From: Nocardioides glacieisoli
GTDB taxonomy: Bacteria > Actinomycetota > Actinomycetes > Propionibacteriales > Nocardioidaceae
Direction: 5' to 3'
NCBI RefSeq assembly: GCF_004137245.1
Contig: NZ_SDWS01000015.1
Span: 1-64,000 of the forward strand
DNA: 64,000 bases
The notes below the pieces were generated by a model that had not been told where the DNA came from, did no database searches, and saw only the letters and a list, made by a program, of their open reading frames with translations. How positions within the stretch are numbered: position 1 is the stretch's first letter; each line of letters starts with the position of its first letter. Position numbers and translations under genes: made by a program. Positions 25,957 to 35,912 of the stretch are shown here, piece by piece.

Positions 25957-27939
25957 TCAGCCGTCGACCCTGGCCGGCAGGTCGAAGGTGAAGGTCGTAC
26001 CGACGCCGTCCGGTCCGCTGCGACAGCTGATGGTGCCTCCGTGCCGCTCGACCACGAGCCGGCAGACGGCCAGCCCGATCCCGGTCCCTGCGACCGACGC
26101 CGCGGGAGCCGACCGGCTGAAGCGGTCGAAGACCGTCTCCTGGTCCTGCTCGGCGATCCCCCGACCGTTGTCGGAGACCTCGACCCGGATGCGGCTTCCT
26201 CGCCCGAGGATGCGCACCTCCACGGCGAGCGGTCGGTGCGGGTCGGCGTACTTCACCGCGTTGCCCAGCAGGTTCGCGAACACCTGCCTGATCGCGCGCT
26301 CGTCGCCCAGCACCGTGTGGTCGCCGGCGGCGTGCACTGTCAGGTTCGGGATGGCCAGGAGGTCGCCGAGGTCCTGGACAAGGCCGTCGGGTCCGGCGAG
26401 CCCGAGCGGCTCGGGCCGCAGCTCGGCACCCTCGGCGAGGGCGTGGTCCAGCATCTCGTCGATCAGGTCACCCAGCCGGGTCACGCCCGTCAGTGCCTTG
26501 GCGACGAGGTCGTGCGCGCGCGGGACGGAGGGGTCGTCGCCGGCGAGCTCGCTTGAGGCCATCGAGGCCCAGCCACGCACGGTGGTCAGCGGGCTGCGCA
26601 GGTCGTGCGCCGTCACCTCGGCGAACTCGGCCAGGCGGCGTGACTCGGCCCGCTCGGTCGTCACGTCGCGGTAGACCAGCAGCGCGACGGGCCCGGAGCC
26701 GGGCTCGAAGCCCAGGGGGAGGCGGGTCGCCCGGACCGAGAGGACGCGGCGGGTGCCGTCCTCGAGGGGTAGGACGATGTCGGTGGGGGCCGTCTCGCCC
26801 TCGGCCAACGCACGTCGCGATGGGTGCTCGGAGCTCGGCAGCGGAGAGCCGTCCGGCCGCAGCAGCTCGTAGGCCGACGTGCTGGTCGCGCCGCGCGCCG
26901 ACGTGCTCGCCAGCAGCCGCCGGGCTGAGTCGTTGGCCTGGACGACGGTCCCGGACGCATCGACCAGCACCAGGCCTTCCGCCATCGCGTGGTTCATGGC
27001 CGTCAGGAGGTCGGCGCGTGCGGCCGCCGTCGCCTCCGAGCGCACCAGCTGCCCGACGACGTCCTCGCGCTGGTCTCGCACGGAGCCCACGACCAGCGCC
27101 GTCATCAACAGCACGAGCGTGAATGCCTGGGTGATGAGCGCCGCGACGGCCGCCTTGTCGATGAGGGAGAACGGACCGACGCCGAGCATGGTGACCACGA
27201 CCGCGACGGCGCCCGAGGTCGCGGCGTGCACGGCGGCTGCATAGGTCGAGAAGCGCACGGCGCACCACACCGACAGCGGGATGACGAGGAACGCGACGGG
27301 TAGCTCGTGTGTGAAGACCACCGTGTAGGCCAGGGCAGAGGTCGCCCAGAGGAGGGCGAGCTCCGGCGCTCCGGCAGCCGGGCGGCGGTGCGGCTGCGTG
27401 AGGCGCTCCCAGGTCAGGTGCCCCACGCTCGCGACGATCATCACGCCACAGAGCTGCCGTCCGAACCAGAGGGCGACGTCGACCCACGACAGCGACCCGG
27501 TCTCCAGCAGGATCCCGGCGCTGCCCACCAGTGCGCCGGCGGCACAGCCGATCGCGACCGACGCGGTGCCCCGCAGCAGGACCGGGAGCGAGTGGATGCT
27601 CGCCTCGCCTCCCGTCCCGAGGGCACCCGGCACCCACCGACGGAGCACGGCCACGACCAGCCAGGTCTGCAGGAGGGCGGCCAGCGTGGCCGTCATGGCG
27701 AGCACGGGCGACGCTCCGGTCGCCACCATGAGGACCGCCTGCTCGAGCGCCAGGGTGACGAGCACCGCCGCGGGACGCTGGGTCCACATCAGCCACAGCA
27801 CGGCGACACCGGCAGCCGGCCAGGCCAGGCTGACCTGCTGGCCCGGCAGCACGGTGGCGCGGCCGATGAGCACTGCGACGGCGTGCAGCACCGCGAACAG
27901 CGCGAAGGTGTGCGCGCCCGACCACCTGCTCCGGATCAT
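25957..27939 (-). CDS. MASE1-PAS sensor histidine kinase
   Basis: A 660-residue membrane kinase. The first 290 residues hold eight or so helices with the MASE1 look (LPGQQVSLAWPAAGVAVLW), then a PAS domain (about 305-420), a HisKA domain with phospho-acceptor His445 in FAEVTAHDLRSPL, and a HATPase domain with N box NLLGNAVKYADP, G1 DNGRGI and G2 GTGIGLAV. The signal sensed by MASE1 is unknown. Its start is 18 bp after the stop of the OmpR-type regulator gene, so the two form one two-component operon. Confidence 0.87.
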   Translation of the reverse strand: MIRSRWSGAHTFALFAVLHAVAVLIGRATVLPGQQVSLAWPAAGVAVLWLMWTQRPAAVLVTLALEQAVLMVATGASPVLAMTATLAALLQTWLVVAVLRRWVPGALGTGGEASIHSLPVLLRGTASVAIGCAAGALVGSAGILLETGSLSWVDVALWFGRQLCGVMIVASVGHLTWERLTQPHRRPAAGAPELALLWATSALAYTVVFTHELPVAFLVIPLSVWCAVRFSTYAAAVHAATSGAVAVVVTMLGVGPFSLIDKAAVAALITQAFTLVLLMTALVVGSVRDQREDVVGQLVRSEATAAARADLLTAMNHAMAEGLVLVDASGTVVQANDSARRLLASTSARGATSTSAYELLRPDGSPLPSSEHPSRRALAEGETAPTDIVLPLEDGTRRVLSVRATRLPLGFEPGSGPVALLVYRDVTTERAESRRLAEFAEVTAHDLRSPLTTVRGWASMASSELAGDDPSVPRAHDLVAKALTGVTRLGDLIDEMLDHALAEGAELRPEPLGLAGPDGLVQDLGDLLAIPNLTVHAAGDHTVLGDERAIRQVFANLLGNAVKYADPHRPLAVEVRILGRGSRIRVEVSDNGRGIAEQDQETVFDRFSRSAPAASVAGTGIGLAVCRLVVERHGGTISCRSGPDGVGTTFTFDLPARVDG

Positions 27940-27957
27940 GGGCGCTTCCTCACGGGA

Positions 27958-28812
27958 TCAGCGGTCGCTCTGCCGGTAGTCCCGGAGTGAGGCCAGCTCG
28001 TCAGCCGCCGCGTCCAGCAGAACCATCAGGCGATCCGTCCTGTCCTCGCCCGCCCAGCGGCGTACGTCCTCACGCACCGCATCGAGCCGTCGCCGCAGGT
28101 CGTCCTCGCCGTCCGGCGACTCCGGTGTCGGTGAGCTGACCCACCGGTAGCCGAGCCCGGTCTCGGTGCGGATGTGGCGCGGGTCCTTGGCGTCGTCGCC
28201 GAGCTTGGCCCTCAGCGACTTCACGTGCACGCGCAGGGACTGGTGGGTCTCGGCCCCGGCATGCGGACCCCAGACCCTCGTCGACAGCCAGCGGTGCGTG
28301 ACGATGCGTCCGGCGTCACGGCTCAGGCCCTCGAGGATGAGCCACTCCGTCTCGGTGAGCCGGACCTCCTCACCGTCGCGGTGGACCTGGCGGCGGGTGT
28401 AGTCGACGCTCACGCCGTCGAAGTCGCGCGACGTCGAGCGCTCCTGTGCGGCGTCGAGCCGGCGCTGCACCACGTCCAGCCGGGCCCGGAGCTCGCTGAT
28501 GTCGAACGGCTTGTCGATGAAGTCGTCGGCCCCCGCGTCGAGTGCATCGGCCTTGCGGCGGACCTGCTTGCTGCCCGACACCACCACGATGGGAATCTCG
28601 GTCCACTCGCGCAGGCGGGCGATGACGGTGGTGCCGGTCAGGTCCGGCAGACCGAGGTCGAGCAGGATCACGTCGGGACTGCGGGAGGCGGCCAGCTCCA
28701 GGCACTCGCGCCCTGTTGACGCGAGCAGCACGGTGTGGCCCAGGGAAGGCAGCAGCTCGGCGAACATGGCCAGCGTCGAGGCGTCGTCCTCCACCACGAG
28801 AGCCAGCGCCAT
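27958..28812 (-). CDS. OmpR/KdpE-type response regulator
   Basis: A 284-residue protein with an N-terminal receiver (VVEDDASTLAMF acid pair, phospho-Asp in ILLDLGLPDL, Lys in FIDKPFD) and a C-terminal winged helix ending GLGYRWV. A further 50-residue acidic helical tail after the DNA-binding domain is unusual for OmpR proteins. A TAGGTT hexamer ends 6 nt before the ATG, so the message is probably leaderless. It precedes and is cotranscribed with the MASE1 kinase gene. Confidence 0.87.
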   Translation of the reverse strand: MALALVVEDDASTLAMFAELLPSLGHTVLLASTGRECLELAASRSPDVILLDLGLPDLTGTTVIARLREWTEIPIVVVSGSKQVRRKADALDAGADDFIDKPFDISELRARLDVVQRRLDAAQERSTSRDFDGVSVDYTRRQVHRDGEEVRLTETEWLILEGLSRDAGRIVTHRWLSTRVWGPHAGAETHQSLRVHVKSLRAKLGDDAKDPRHIRTETGLGYRWVSSPTPESPDGEDDLRRRLDAVREDVRRWAGEDRTDRLMVLLDAAADELASLRDYRQSDR

Positions 28813-28921
28813 GTCGTGAACCTACGTCGCAATGGATGCTCCACCGCTTCTTCACGGCACCTTTACGACTAAGGATGGAGGGACGTCGTCGGAGGTGGCG
28901 CGCCCCGGGCACGATCGGACC

Positions 28922-29272
28922 ATGGTGCTCACCCTGGTCGTGGACGACGATCCCGCCGTCCTCGAGCTCCTCACGTCGTTGCTCGGAGGGGCAGGCCACC
29001 AGGTGACGGCGGCGAGCAACGGGCGCGAGGCGCACGACCTCCTCCTCGGCGGGTCCTTCGACCTGGCCGTGCTCGACCACGAGCTCCCGGACATGACGGG
29101 ACTGGAGATCGCCGGCGCGGTCCGCGAGGCCGGGATCGAGACCCGCCTCGTCCTCGTGTCAGGGGTGAGGTGGCTCAGCCGCCAGCGCCTCGACCCGGTC
29201 GACGAGCTGGTCGAGAAGCCCTTCGACCCTGAGGACTTCCTCCGCCTCGTGGACGAGCTGATGTCGCCGTGA
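28922..29272 (+). CDS. Single-domain response regulator (CheY-like receiver)
   Basis: A 116-residue stand-alone receiver. It has the acidic pair in LVVDDDPAVLELL, phospho-Asp in LAVLDHELPDMTG, the switch Ser in LVLVSGV and the conserved Lys in ELVEKPFDP. It has no output domain, so it may act through protein contacts or as a phosphate sink for the divergent two-component pair. The ATG at 28922 is 6 nt after CACGAT, consistent with a leaderless message. An open frame upstream to 28832 lacks receiver-like sequence. Confidence 0.8.
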   Translation: MVLTLVVDDDPAVLELLTSLLGGAGHQVTAASNGREAHDLLLGGSFDLAVLDHELPDMTGLEIAGAVREAGIETRLVLVSGVRWLSRQRLDPVDELVEKPFDPEDFLRLVDELMSP

Positions 29273-29311
29273 CCACTCCCATGACCACCCCCATGACCAA
29301 CCCCCTGACCC
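29270..29311 (+). repeat. 12-bp degenerate tandem repeat
   Basis: Three consecutive units, TGACCACTCCCA, TGACCACCCCCA and TGACCAACCCCC, then a partial TGACCC. The repeat begins in the stop codon of the receiver gene. It has no obvious function; it may be a protein-binding array or simple expansion. Confidence 0.7.
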
Positions 29312-29367
29312 GAGGCCGCCCCCGAGGCCTCGTCACCCCGCCTGCGACGTCCCTGTGCTCGCAGCGG

Positions 29368-29393
29368 CCTCTCCGCTCCCCCTGTCGGAGAGG
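29368..29393. terminator. Hairpin, receiver gene 3' side
   Basis: Perfect 8-bp arms CCTCTCCG and CGGAGAGG around a 10-nt loop, in the gap between the convergent receiver and ABC-F genes. No U-tract. It is a candidate terminator for the receiver gene. Confidence 0.5.
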
Positions 29394-29402
29394 CAGGTGA
29401 AA

Positions 29403-29452
29403 GGGCGGGGCCGGAGGCTGACCCCCCGAGACAACGACCTCCGGTCCCGCCC
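29403..29452. terminator. Strong hairpin between convergent genes
   Basis: Arms of 15 nt (29403-29417 and 29438-29452, one mismatch) enclose a 20-nt loop, 7 bp from the stop of the ABC-F gene. By position it is a bidirectional terminator, though without a U-tract. Confidence 0.6.
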
Positions 29453-29458
29453 GACCGC

Positions 29459-31102
<1,644 letters not shown>

Positions 31103-31132
31103 GGGCGGGAGCCTAGCGAGGGTCGGGTCCCG

Positions 31133-31792
31133 TCAGGCGGCCGGCTCGGCCCTGCTCCTGATGCCAAGCATCATCTTCCGCTCCATCATGTAGTGCACGG
31201 GTGCCAGCAGGACCCGGTAGGCGAGGCGGCCCCGCAGGGTGGGCGTGAAGTCGCACTGGAAGCGCACGACCAGCCGGCAACCGGCCCTCTCGGGCAGGTC
31301 CACGAGCTGGAAGGTCCAGCACGGGTAGGGGAGTCCTTGCGCGAGCGCCTCCGCACGCCCGCCGGACGGGCCGAGGACCAGCACGTGGGGGGCGCTCGCC
31401 CGGGCCACCGTGAAGTGAAGAGGAGGCTGGGTCCCGTCGGGGACCAGACGGACGGTGTCGCCCTCGGCGAGGTGCTGGAGCTCCGGCACGACGGCATCGG
31501 CACTGTGGATGTGCAGCCCGACCAGGTTCTCCATCCAGTCATAGCTGTAGAAGCCGCCGCGACCCTGGCCCATCTGCACGAGCCACGGCCAGACCTGGTC
31601 GGCGGACGCGTGGATGGTGAGTGCACGGGTGCTGCGGTAGCGCGGGTGCGTCACGATCTCGTCGCCCGGCATCACGCCGCGCGCCTCCTCCGGCGTGGCG
31701 CGACAGCTCGGCCCCGGAGACCAGCGCGAGCTGGCGTGCGACGACGTGGGGGAGGGTGGTCGGTGGAGGCGGGTTCTCGGGATGGTGTCCAT
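31133..31792 (-). CDS. SRPBCC-like (polyketide cyclase-type) protein
   Basis: A 219-residue soluble protein. After a Pro/Ser-rich N-terminus the START/SRPBCC-like fold is seen: RALTIHASADQVWPWLVQMG, then GRGGFYSYDWMENLVGLHIHSA, and a final amphipathic helix. This arrangement is common in actinobacterial proteins of unknown ligand. The ATG at 31792 lies 6 nt after the hexamer GAGTGT, and a DosR-like box is at the expected distance upstream, so it is probably leaderless and part of the dormancy regulon. The open frame extending to 31855 runs into the promoter and is rejected. Confidence 0.7.
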   Translation of the reverse strand: MDTIPRTRLHRPPSPTSSHASSRWSPGPSCRATPEEARGVMPGDEIVTHPRYRSTRALTIHASADQVWPWLVQMGQGRGGFYSYDWMENLVGLHIHSADAVVPELQHLAEGDTVRLVPDGTQPPLHFTVARASAPHVLVLGPSGGRAEALAQGLPYPCWTFQLVDLPERAGCRLVVRFQCDFTPTLRGRLAYRVLLAPVHYMMERKMMLGIRSRAEPAA

Positions 31793-31827
31793 GGCTCCAC
31801 ACTCGCGGCTGCGTCGCGTCCCGGACA

Positions 31828-31841
31828 CGGGCGAAGGCCCT
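31828..31841 (-). promoter_or_regulatory. DosR/DevR-like box for the SRPBCC gene
   Basis: Top strand reads CGGGCGAAGGCCCT, with a perfect GGGC/GCCC inner palindrome. It lies 23 bp from the -10-like GAGTGT (31804-31799), which is followed 6 nt later by the ATG at 31792. Identity to the best island box is modest (8 of 14), but position is as in the others. Confidence 0.5.
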
Positions 31842-31877
31842 GACCAGTCAGGCACTTCGGCGCCCAGCGTCCTCAGG

Positions 31878-32324
31878 TCACTGCGGCGCGTCGGGGATCA
31901 TGTGCTGCCACGGCAGGGACAGGTCGAAGGCGCGACCGCTGATCTCGGTCACCTCGATCTCGACGACGTTCCACTTCGGGGTCGCCACCCACGGGTGCAG
32001 GGGAACGTTCTCGGCACGGTGCTCCTCGTCCTCCTCGAGCCGACGACCGCGGCCGCGCAGGACGACGCTGGTGGCGTGCTCACCGTCGACCTCGTCGACC
32101 TCGAAGGCGACGTCCGCGTTCATCACGACGCCGAGGAGCTTGGATCCCTCCGCGGTGCGGAAGAGGAGGGAGTGGTCCCCGCTGACGGGGTCGTGGTCGA
32201 CCGCGTAGTTGATCGGGACGATGTGGACCTCGTCGGCGAGGTGGTAGGCCATCCGGCCGAGCTCGTGCCGGCGCAGGAACTCCCAGCACTGCTCGTGGCT
32301 CATGCGGGTGATCGGGTCGTCCAT
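31878..32324 (-). CDS. Pyridoxamine 5'-phosphate oxidase-like flavin-binding protein
   Basis: A 148-residue split-barrel protein of the Pyridox_ox_2 type. It begins MDDPITRMSHEQCWEFLRRH and carries LGRMAYHLADEVHIVPINYAVD and SLLFRTAEGSKL, where FMN or F420 binds in relatives. Such proteins recur in DosR regulons of mycobacteria. The ATG at 32324 is 6 nt after TACGGT and 22 bp further upstream is a strong DosR-like box, which both fixes the start and predicts leaderless expression under DevR control. Catalytic role is unknown. Confidence 0.8.
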   Translation of the reverse strand: MDDPITRMSHEQCWEFLRRHELGRMAYHLADEVHIVPINYAVDHDPVSGDHSLLFRTAEGSKLLGVVMNADVAFEVDEVDGEHATSVVLRGRGRRLEEDEEHRAENVPLHPWVATPKWNVVEIEVTEISGRAFDLSLPWQHMIPDAPQ

Positions 32325-32358
32325 GCCGCGACCGTACGGCGATCCAGGCGCCGAGGTC

Positions 32359-32372
32359 AGGGCCGGAGGACC
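32359..32372 (-). promoter_or_regulatory. DosR/DevR-like box for the PNPOx-like gene
   Basis: Minus strand reads GGTCCTCCGGCCCT, 12 of 14 identical to the ppk2 box. A 22-bp gap leads to TACGGT (32336-32331), then 6 nt to the ATG at 32324. Confidence 0.75.
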
Positions 32373-32415
32373 CATGCCCACGGGACCTGTCACCCGAGCA
32401 CCTCGCCAGGTCCCC

Positions 32416-33393
32416 TCAGGCGATCTCGAGCACGTCGTCGACGGCTCGGCGCGGTGTGCGGACGAGCTCGCTGCGCCCGATCGCCTGCCAGCCGATCCGA
32501 GCCAGGATGAGTGGGTGGGCGAGTCCGCCCAGCACCTCGATCTGGAAGGCCCTGCGCGACTCCGGGACCTCGACGACCTGGCTCAGCGGCACGACCGACA
32601 GCCCACCCGCCATGGCGGCCAGCCAGAGAGCGCTCAGCCCTTCGCCGGCCCGCAGCCAGGCAGCCGGGTCGTCCTGGACGTCGAAGATGACCACGAGCCC
32701 GTCCGAGCCCTCGACCGCATGCTCGTCGCGGTCGTCGAGGTCACCGTCCGCGAACCGTTCGGGGGCGCCGACGCTGCCGGTGCGGCGGGGCACCACCGTC
32801 GACGGGATGCCGTCCACCAAGGACCGGTCGCGCCAGGCCTGCTGCTCCGTCGTCATCGCCTGGTCCGAGCGGTAGCGCTCGGTCGCCTGGAGGACGATCC
32901 GGTCGGCACGGAACCGCTCTGACACGTCGGTGAGGGGCACGGCGCGCGTGCCGGCCTGGGTCGCGACCTGGGCGAGCCTGGCGAGACGCTCGTCCGGGAC
33001 GGGCCACGACGTGAACCGGCGACGGTCGGTGCAGCGCGCATCGATGGCCTCGAGCAGGTCGGCGGCGTCGGCCGGCGGCGGGGCCGGTGTCAGCTCCACG
33101 CGCGCCAGCAGATCGGGGTCCGACGGGTCGGGCAGGCGGGTCACGGTGGGCGACCAGCCGAGGGCGGCGGACGCGACCGAGGCCTGGTGCAGTGCCGCGC
33201 CGCAGCTCACGGTCAGGTCGCGCCCCGTGGGGTCGGCCACCGGCAGGCCTCGCCAGTGGTCGGCGTACAGCTCGAGCACGTGCCCGTGCGCGACCCAGCG
33301 CCACGGCTGGGTGTTGTGCACGCTGGGCGCGCGGGTCGCGAGCTCGACGATGCGGCGGATCGTGCCTGCCGGCACGGGCGTAGTGGTGGTCAT
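32416..33393 (-). CDS. acg: Acg-family nitroreductase-like FMN protein
   Basis: A 325-residue protein of the Acg/Rv3131 family: ELATRAPSVHNTQPWRW at the N-terminus, then CGAALHQASVASAALGW, RCTDRRRFTSWPVPDERL, a lid-like segment around residue 190-230, and GEGLSALWLAAMAGGLSVVPLSQ near 260 (given in part). Mycobacterial Acg binds FMN but lacks the usual nitroreductase activity and is proposed to sequester flavin in dormancy. Strongly DosR-induced there. Here a DosR-like box lies at 33458-33471. The ATG at 33393 is used. Confidence 0.82.
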   Translation of the reverse strand: MTTTTPVPAGTIRRIVELATRAPSVHNTQPWRWVAHGHVLELYADHWRGLPVADPTGRDLTVSCGAALHQASVASAALGWSPTVTRLPDPSDPDLLARVELTPAPPPADAADLLEAIDARCTDRRRFTSWPVPDERLARLAQVATQAGTRAVPLTDVSERFRADRIVLQATERYRSDQAMTTEQQAWRDRSLVDGIPSTVVPRRTGSVGAPERFADGDLDDRDEHAVEGSDGLVVIFDVQDDPAAWLRAGEGLSALWLAAMAGGLSVVPLSQVVEVPESRRAFQIEVLGGLAHPLILARIGWQAIGRSELVRTPRRAVDDVLEIA

Positions 33394-33457
33394 GGTGTGT
33401 CCTCCGACCGCTCCGATGGGTTGGACAAAGCCTGCGCCGACCGACCCTGTTCACCAC

Positions 33458-33471
33458 AGAGCCGTTGGTCA
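33458..33471 (-). promoter_or_regulatory. DosR/DevR-like box for the acg gene
   Basis: Minus strand reads TGACCAACGGCTCT, 11 of 14 identical to the ppk2 box. A CAGGCT hexamer (33434-33429) follows 23 bp downstream, giving a short untranslated leader before the ATG at 33393. Confidence 0.65.
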
Positions 33472-33597
33472 CCAGCTGGCGGGCCGTTGCGACCCCTGGC
33501 GGTGGCCCCGGACCGAGGTCTGGCGCGGTGGTTGCCACTGCGCCGGAGGCGACTAGCGTGTGCGTTCCTGAGGTCCGCCACATGAGGGAGGCGCTCG

Positions 33598-35340
33598 ATG
33601 GAGCACGGCGAGCACGGTCAGCACGGCGACGAGCCGGCACTGGGCGCCGTCGCCTTCGACGACCTGCTGCGTGAGGTCCTGGCGCGCATGGATGGTGCGC
33701 TGGACCAGCAGGCGCGTCTGCGGCTCCTCCTCGACGCGGTCGTCACGATGGCCGGTGACCTGACCCTCGACGGCGTACTGGCGCGCATCGTGGCCGTTGC
33801 CGGGCAGCTGGTCGACGCGCAGTACGCCGCACTCGGTGTCCTCGCCTCCGGGACGGGCCGGGGGCTGCGCACCTTCGTGCACCACGGCATGGCCACCGAG
33901 GTGGTGACGCGGATCGGTGAGCTCCCGACCGGTCACGGACTGCTGGGGCTCCTCATCGACGATCCGCGACCGATCCGGTTGCACGACATCGCGGCGCACC
34001 CGGTGTCGTACGGCTTCCCGGCGAACCACCCGCCGATGCGGTCCTTCCTGGGGGTGCCCATCCGCATCCGGGACAAGGTGTTCGGCAACCTCTACCTCAC
34101 CGAGAAGGCGGGAGGCGGGGACTTCACCGACATCGACCAGGAGGTCGTCGTCGCGCTCGCCGCTGCGGCCGGCGTGGTGATCGAGAACGCCACGCTCTAC
34201 GAGGAGGCCGAGCACCGGCAGGCCTGGCTCACCGCGACCGCCGAGACGGTCGCGTTGCTGGCGGGTGAGTCCGAGGCGGAGCACGCGCTCCAGGCGGTCG
34301 CCGACCGCGCCCGGGCCGTCTCGGGGGCGGACGTGTCGTGGGTGGTGACCGGGTCCGACGGCGCGGCGTTGCGCCTCGAGGTCGTCTCGGGAGCACCCGT
34401 GGACCTCGATGCCATGCAGCGACTGCGGATGGAGGACTCGCTGGCCAGCCTGGTGGTGCGCAGCGGTGAGGCAGTCGCCGTCGAGGACGTGGCCGCGGAC
34501 GCGCGGGCGGTCGACCCGTCCTCGATCGACGGGTGGCCCAGGCTGGGACCGGTGATGGTGGTGCCCCTGCGCTCGGGCCGCGGCGTCGAGGGCGTCCTCT
34601 CGCTGGCGTGGACGAAGGCCAACGCAGAAGGCTTCCGCCGCGTGGACCCGGCCCTGCCGGCGAGCTTCGCCGAGCAGGCCACCTTGGCGCTGCAGGTGGC
34701 ACGGAGCCGCACGGACCAGGCCCGCCTCATCGTCTTCGAGGACCGGGACCGCATCGGTCAGGACCTGCACGACCTGGTCATCCAGCGTCTGTTCGCCGTG
34801 GGTCTCGGGCTCCAGAGCGTCGCCAACATGACCCGCGATCCGCAGGTCACACCCCGGCTCGAGCAGGCGATCGACGACCTCGACGGGACCATCAAGGACA
34901 TCCGTCGCACCATCTTCTCGCTCGGGGCGATGGAGCAGGCGTCCGACGTCCAGAGCGAGATCGAGCGGCTGGTCGACCGCGCAGGGGCCACGATGAAGCT
35001 TCGTCCGAGGCTGACCATCGACGGACCGCTGCGGACGGCCGTGGCCCCGGCCGTGGTGCCCGACCTCCTGGCGGTCCTCGGCGAGGCCCTGACCAACGTG
35101 ACCAGGCACGCCCGGGCCGGCACCGTCCACGTGCACGTCCGGGTGGACGCCTCGTGCGTGTCCGTGAGGGTGGCCGACGACGGCCAGGGGATGGACCTCG
35201 ACGCGCCCCAGAGCGGGCTGGACAACATGCGCAAGCGGGCGATCAAGCACGGTGGCGACGTCGAGGTCGAGTCGGCGCCCGGCAGCGGCACGACCGTCAC
35301 GTGGACCGTGCCGAGCACCCCGCACGCCGAGACGCCCTAG
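33598..35340 (+). CDS. devS: DevS/DosT-like GAF-GAF sensor histidine kinase
   Basis: A 580-residue soluble kinase. The first GAF domain (about 45-205) matches mycobacterial DevS closely: GVLARIVAVAGQLVDAQYAA, DPRPIRLHDIAAHP, and HPPMRSFLGVPIRIRDKVFG with His144 at the place of the haem-ligand His149 of DevS. A second GAF spans about 215-370. The HisKA_3 motif is RIGQDLHDLVIQRLFAVG with phospho-acceptor His391 (His395 in DevS). The HATPase has ALTNVTRHARAG and DDGQGM. It should sense O2, NO or CO, or redox state, and phosphorylate the DevR-like protein encoded 3.4 kb downstream. TAGCGT at 33554-33559 is the likely -10. Confidence 0.88.
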   Translation: MEHGEHGQHGDEPALGAVAFDDLLREVLARMDGALDQQARLRLLLDAVVTMAGDLTLDGVLARIVAVAGQLVDAQYAALGVLASGTGRGLRTFVHHGMATEVVTRIGELPTGHGLLGLLIDDPRPIRLHDIAAHPVSYGFPANHPPMRSFLGVPIRIRDKVFGNLYLTEKAGGGDFTDIDQEVVVALAAAAGVVIENATLYEEAEHRQAWLTATAETVALLAGESEAEHALQAVADRARAVSGADVSWVVTGSDGAALRLEVVSGAPVDLDAMQRLRMEDSLASLVVRSGEAVAVEDVAADARAVDPSSIDGWPRLGPVMVVPLRSGRGVEGVLSLAWTKANAEGFRRVDPALPASFAEQATLALQVARSRTDQARLIVFEDRDRIGQDLHDLVIQRLFAVGLGLQSVANMTRDPQVTPRLEQAIDDLDGTIKDIRRTIFSLGAMEQASDVQSEIERLVDRAGATMKLRPRLTIDGPLRTAVAPAVVPDLLAVLGEALTNVTRHARAGTVHVHVRVDASCVSVRVADDGQGMDLDAPQSGLDNMRKRAIKHGGDVEVESAPGSGTTVTWTVPSTPHAETP

Positions 35341-35912
35341 CGTTCGGCGGCGGTGCGACGCCCCTCGGCCAGGTGCCGGCCGTACTCGGTCGCGCGTTGG
35401 CGCTCGCCGTCGGCGAGAGGACCCTTCACGTCGTTGACGACCAGTCCGAGATGGCGTCCGGCCGGGCTGAGGCCGCGGCGACGAGCCGCCCGGGCCATCG
35501 TGGAGGACGCCCCCTGTGGCAGCCAGCGGACCTGGGTGGCGTGGGTGTCGAAGACACCGACCGTGGTCGTGGCGCCGGCGGGGACGCGCACCGCGCCCAG
35601 CCACTCGCGGATCCCCACCGCTGCGTGGTCGGGATCGGCGCCCTGACGCACGGCGTCCGCGCGGGTCGACGGTCGGCTCAGGCCGAACGCGTGGGTGGGC
35701 GCGCCCACCACCAGCAGGTCGAGGTCTGCCGGGAGCTCCTCCGGGGCCGACGCGACGTCCACCACGTCGACCGACACCCCGACCTCGGTCAGGCCGTCGG
35801 CGATCGCCCGGGCAGCGTGCGCCGTGTTGCCGAACATCGACTCGAACACCACCAGGGCCGTGGTCCGGCGACCGGAGCCGGTGGTCGGAGTGGTGTCCGC
35901 CGCGGCGCTCAC
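35337..35912 (-). CDS. Flavodoxin-like protein
   Basis: A 191-residue flavodoxin-fold protein. The FMN-phosphate loop is VVFESMFGNTAHAARAI (about 19-35), followed by LLVVGAPTHAFGL for the second FMN loop and KGPLADGERQRATEYGRHL at the end. It could carry electrons in place of ferredoxin, for example from the oxidoreductase encoded further along, which is inference. The GTG overlaps the stop of the alcohol dehydrogenase gene (GTGA). The 3' end overlaps that of devS by 4 bp (CTAG). Confidence 0.78.
   Translation of the reverse strand: MSAAADTTPTTGSGRRTTALVVFESMFGNTAHAARAIADGLTEVGVSVDVVDVASAPEELPADLDLLVVGAPTHAFGLSRPSTRADAVRQGADPDHAAVGIREWLGAVRVPAGATTTVGVFDTHATQVRWLPQGASSTMARAARRRGLSPAGRHLGLVVNDVKGPLADGERQRATEYGRHLAEGRRTAAER

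Noticed and set aside
33480..33523. DosR-like boxes serving devS
   Set aside because: Partial matches exist at 33480-33493 and 33510-33523, but neither has the 22-23 bp spacing to TAGCGT at 33554 seen in other units.
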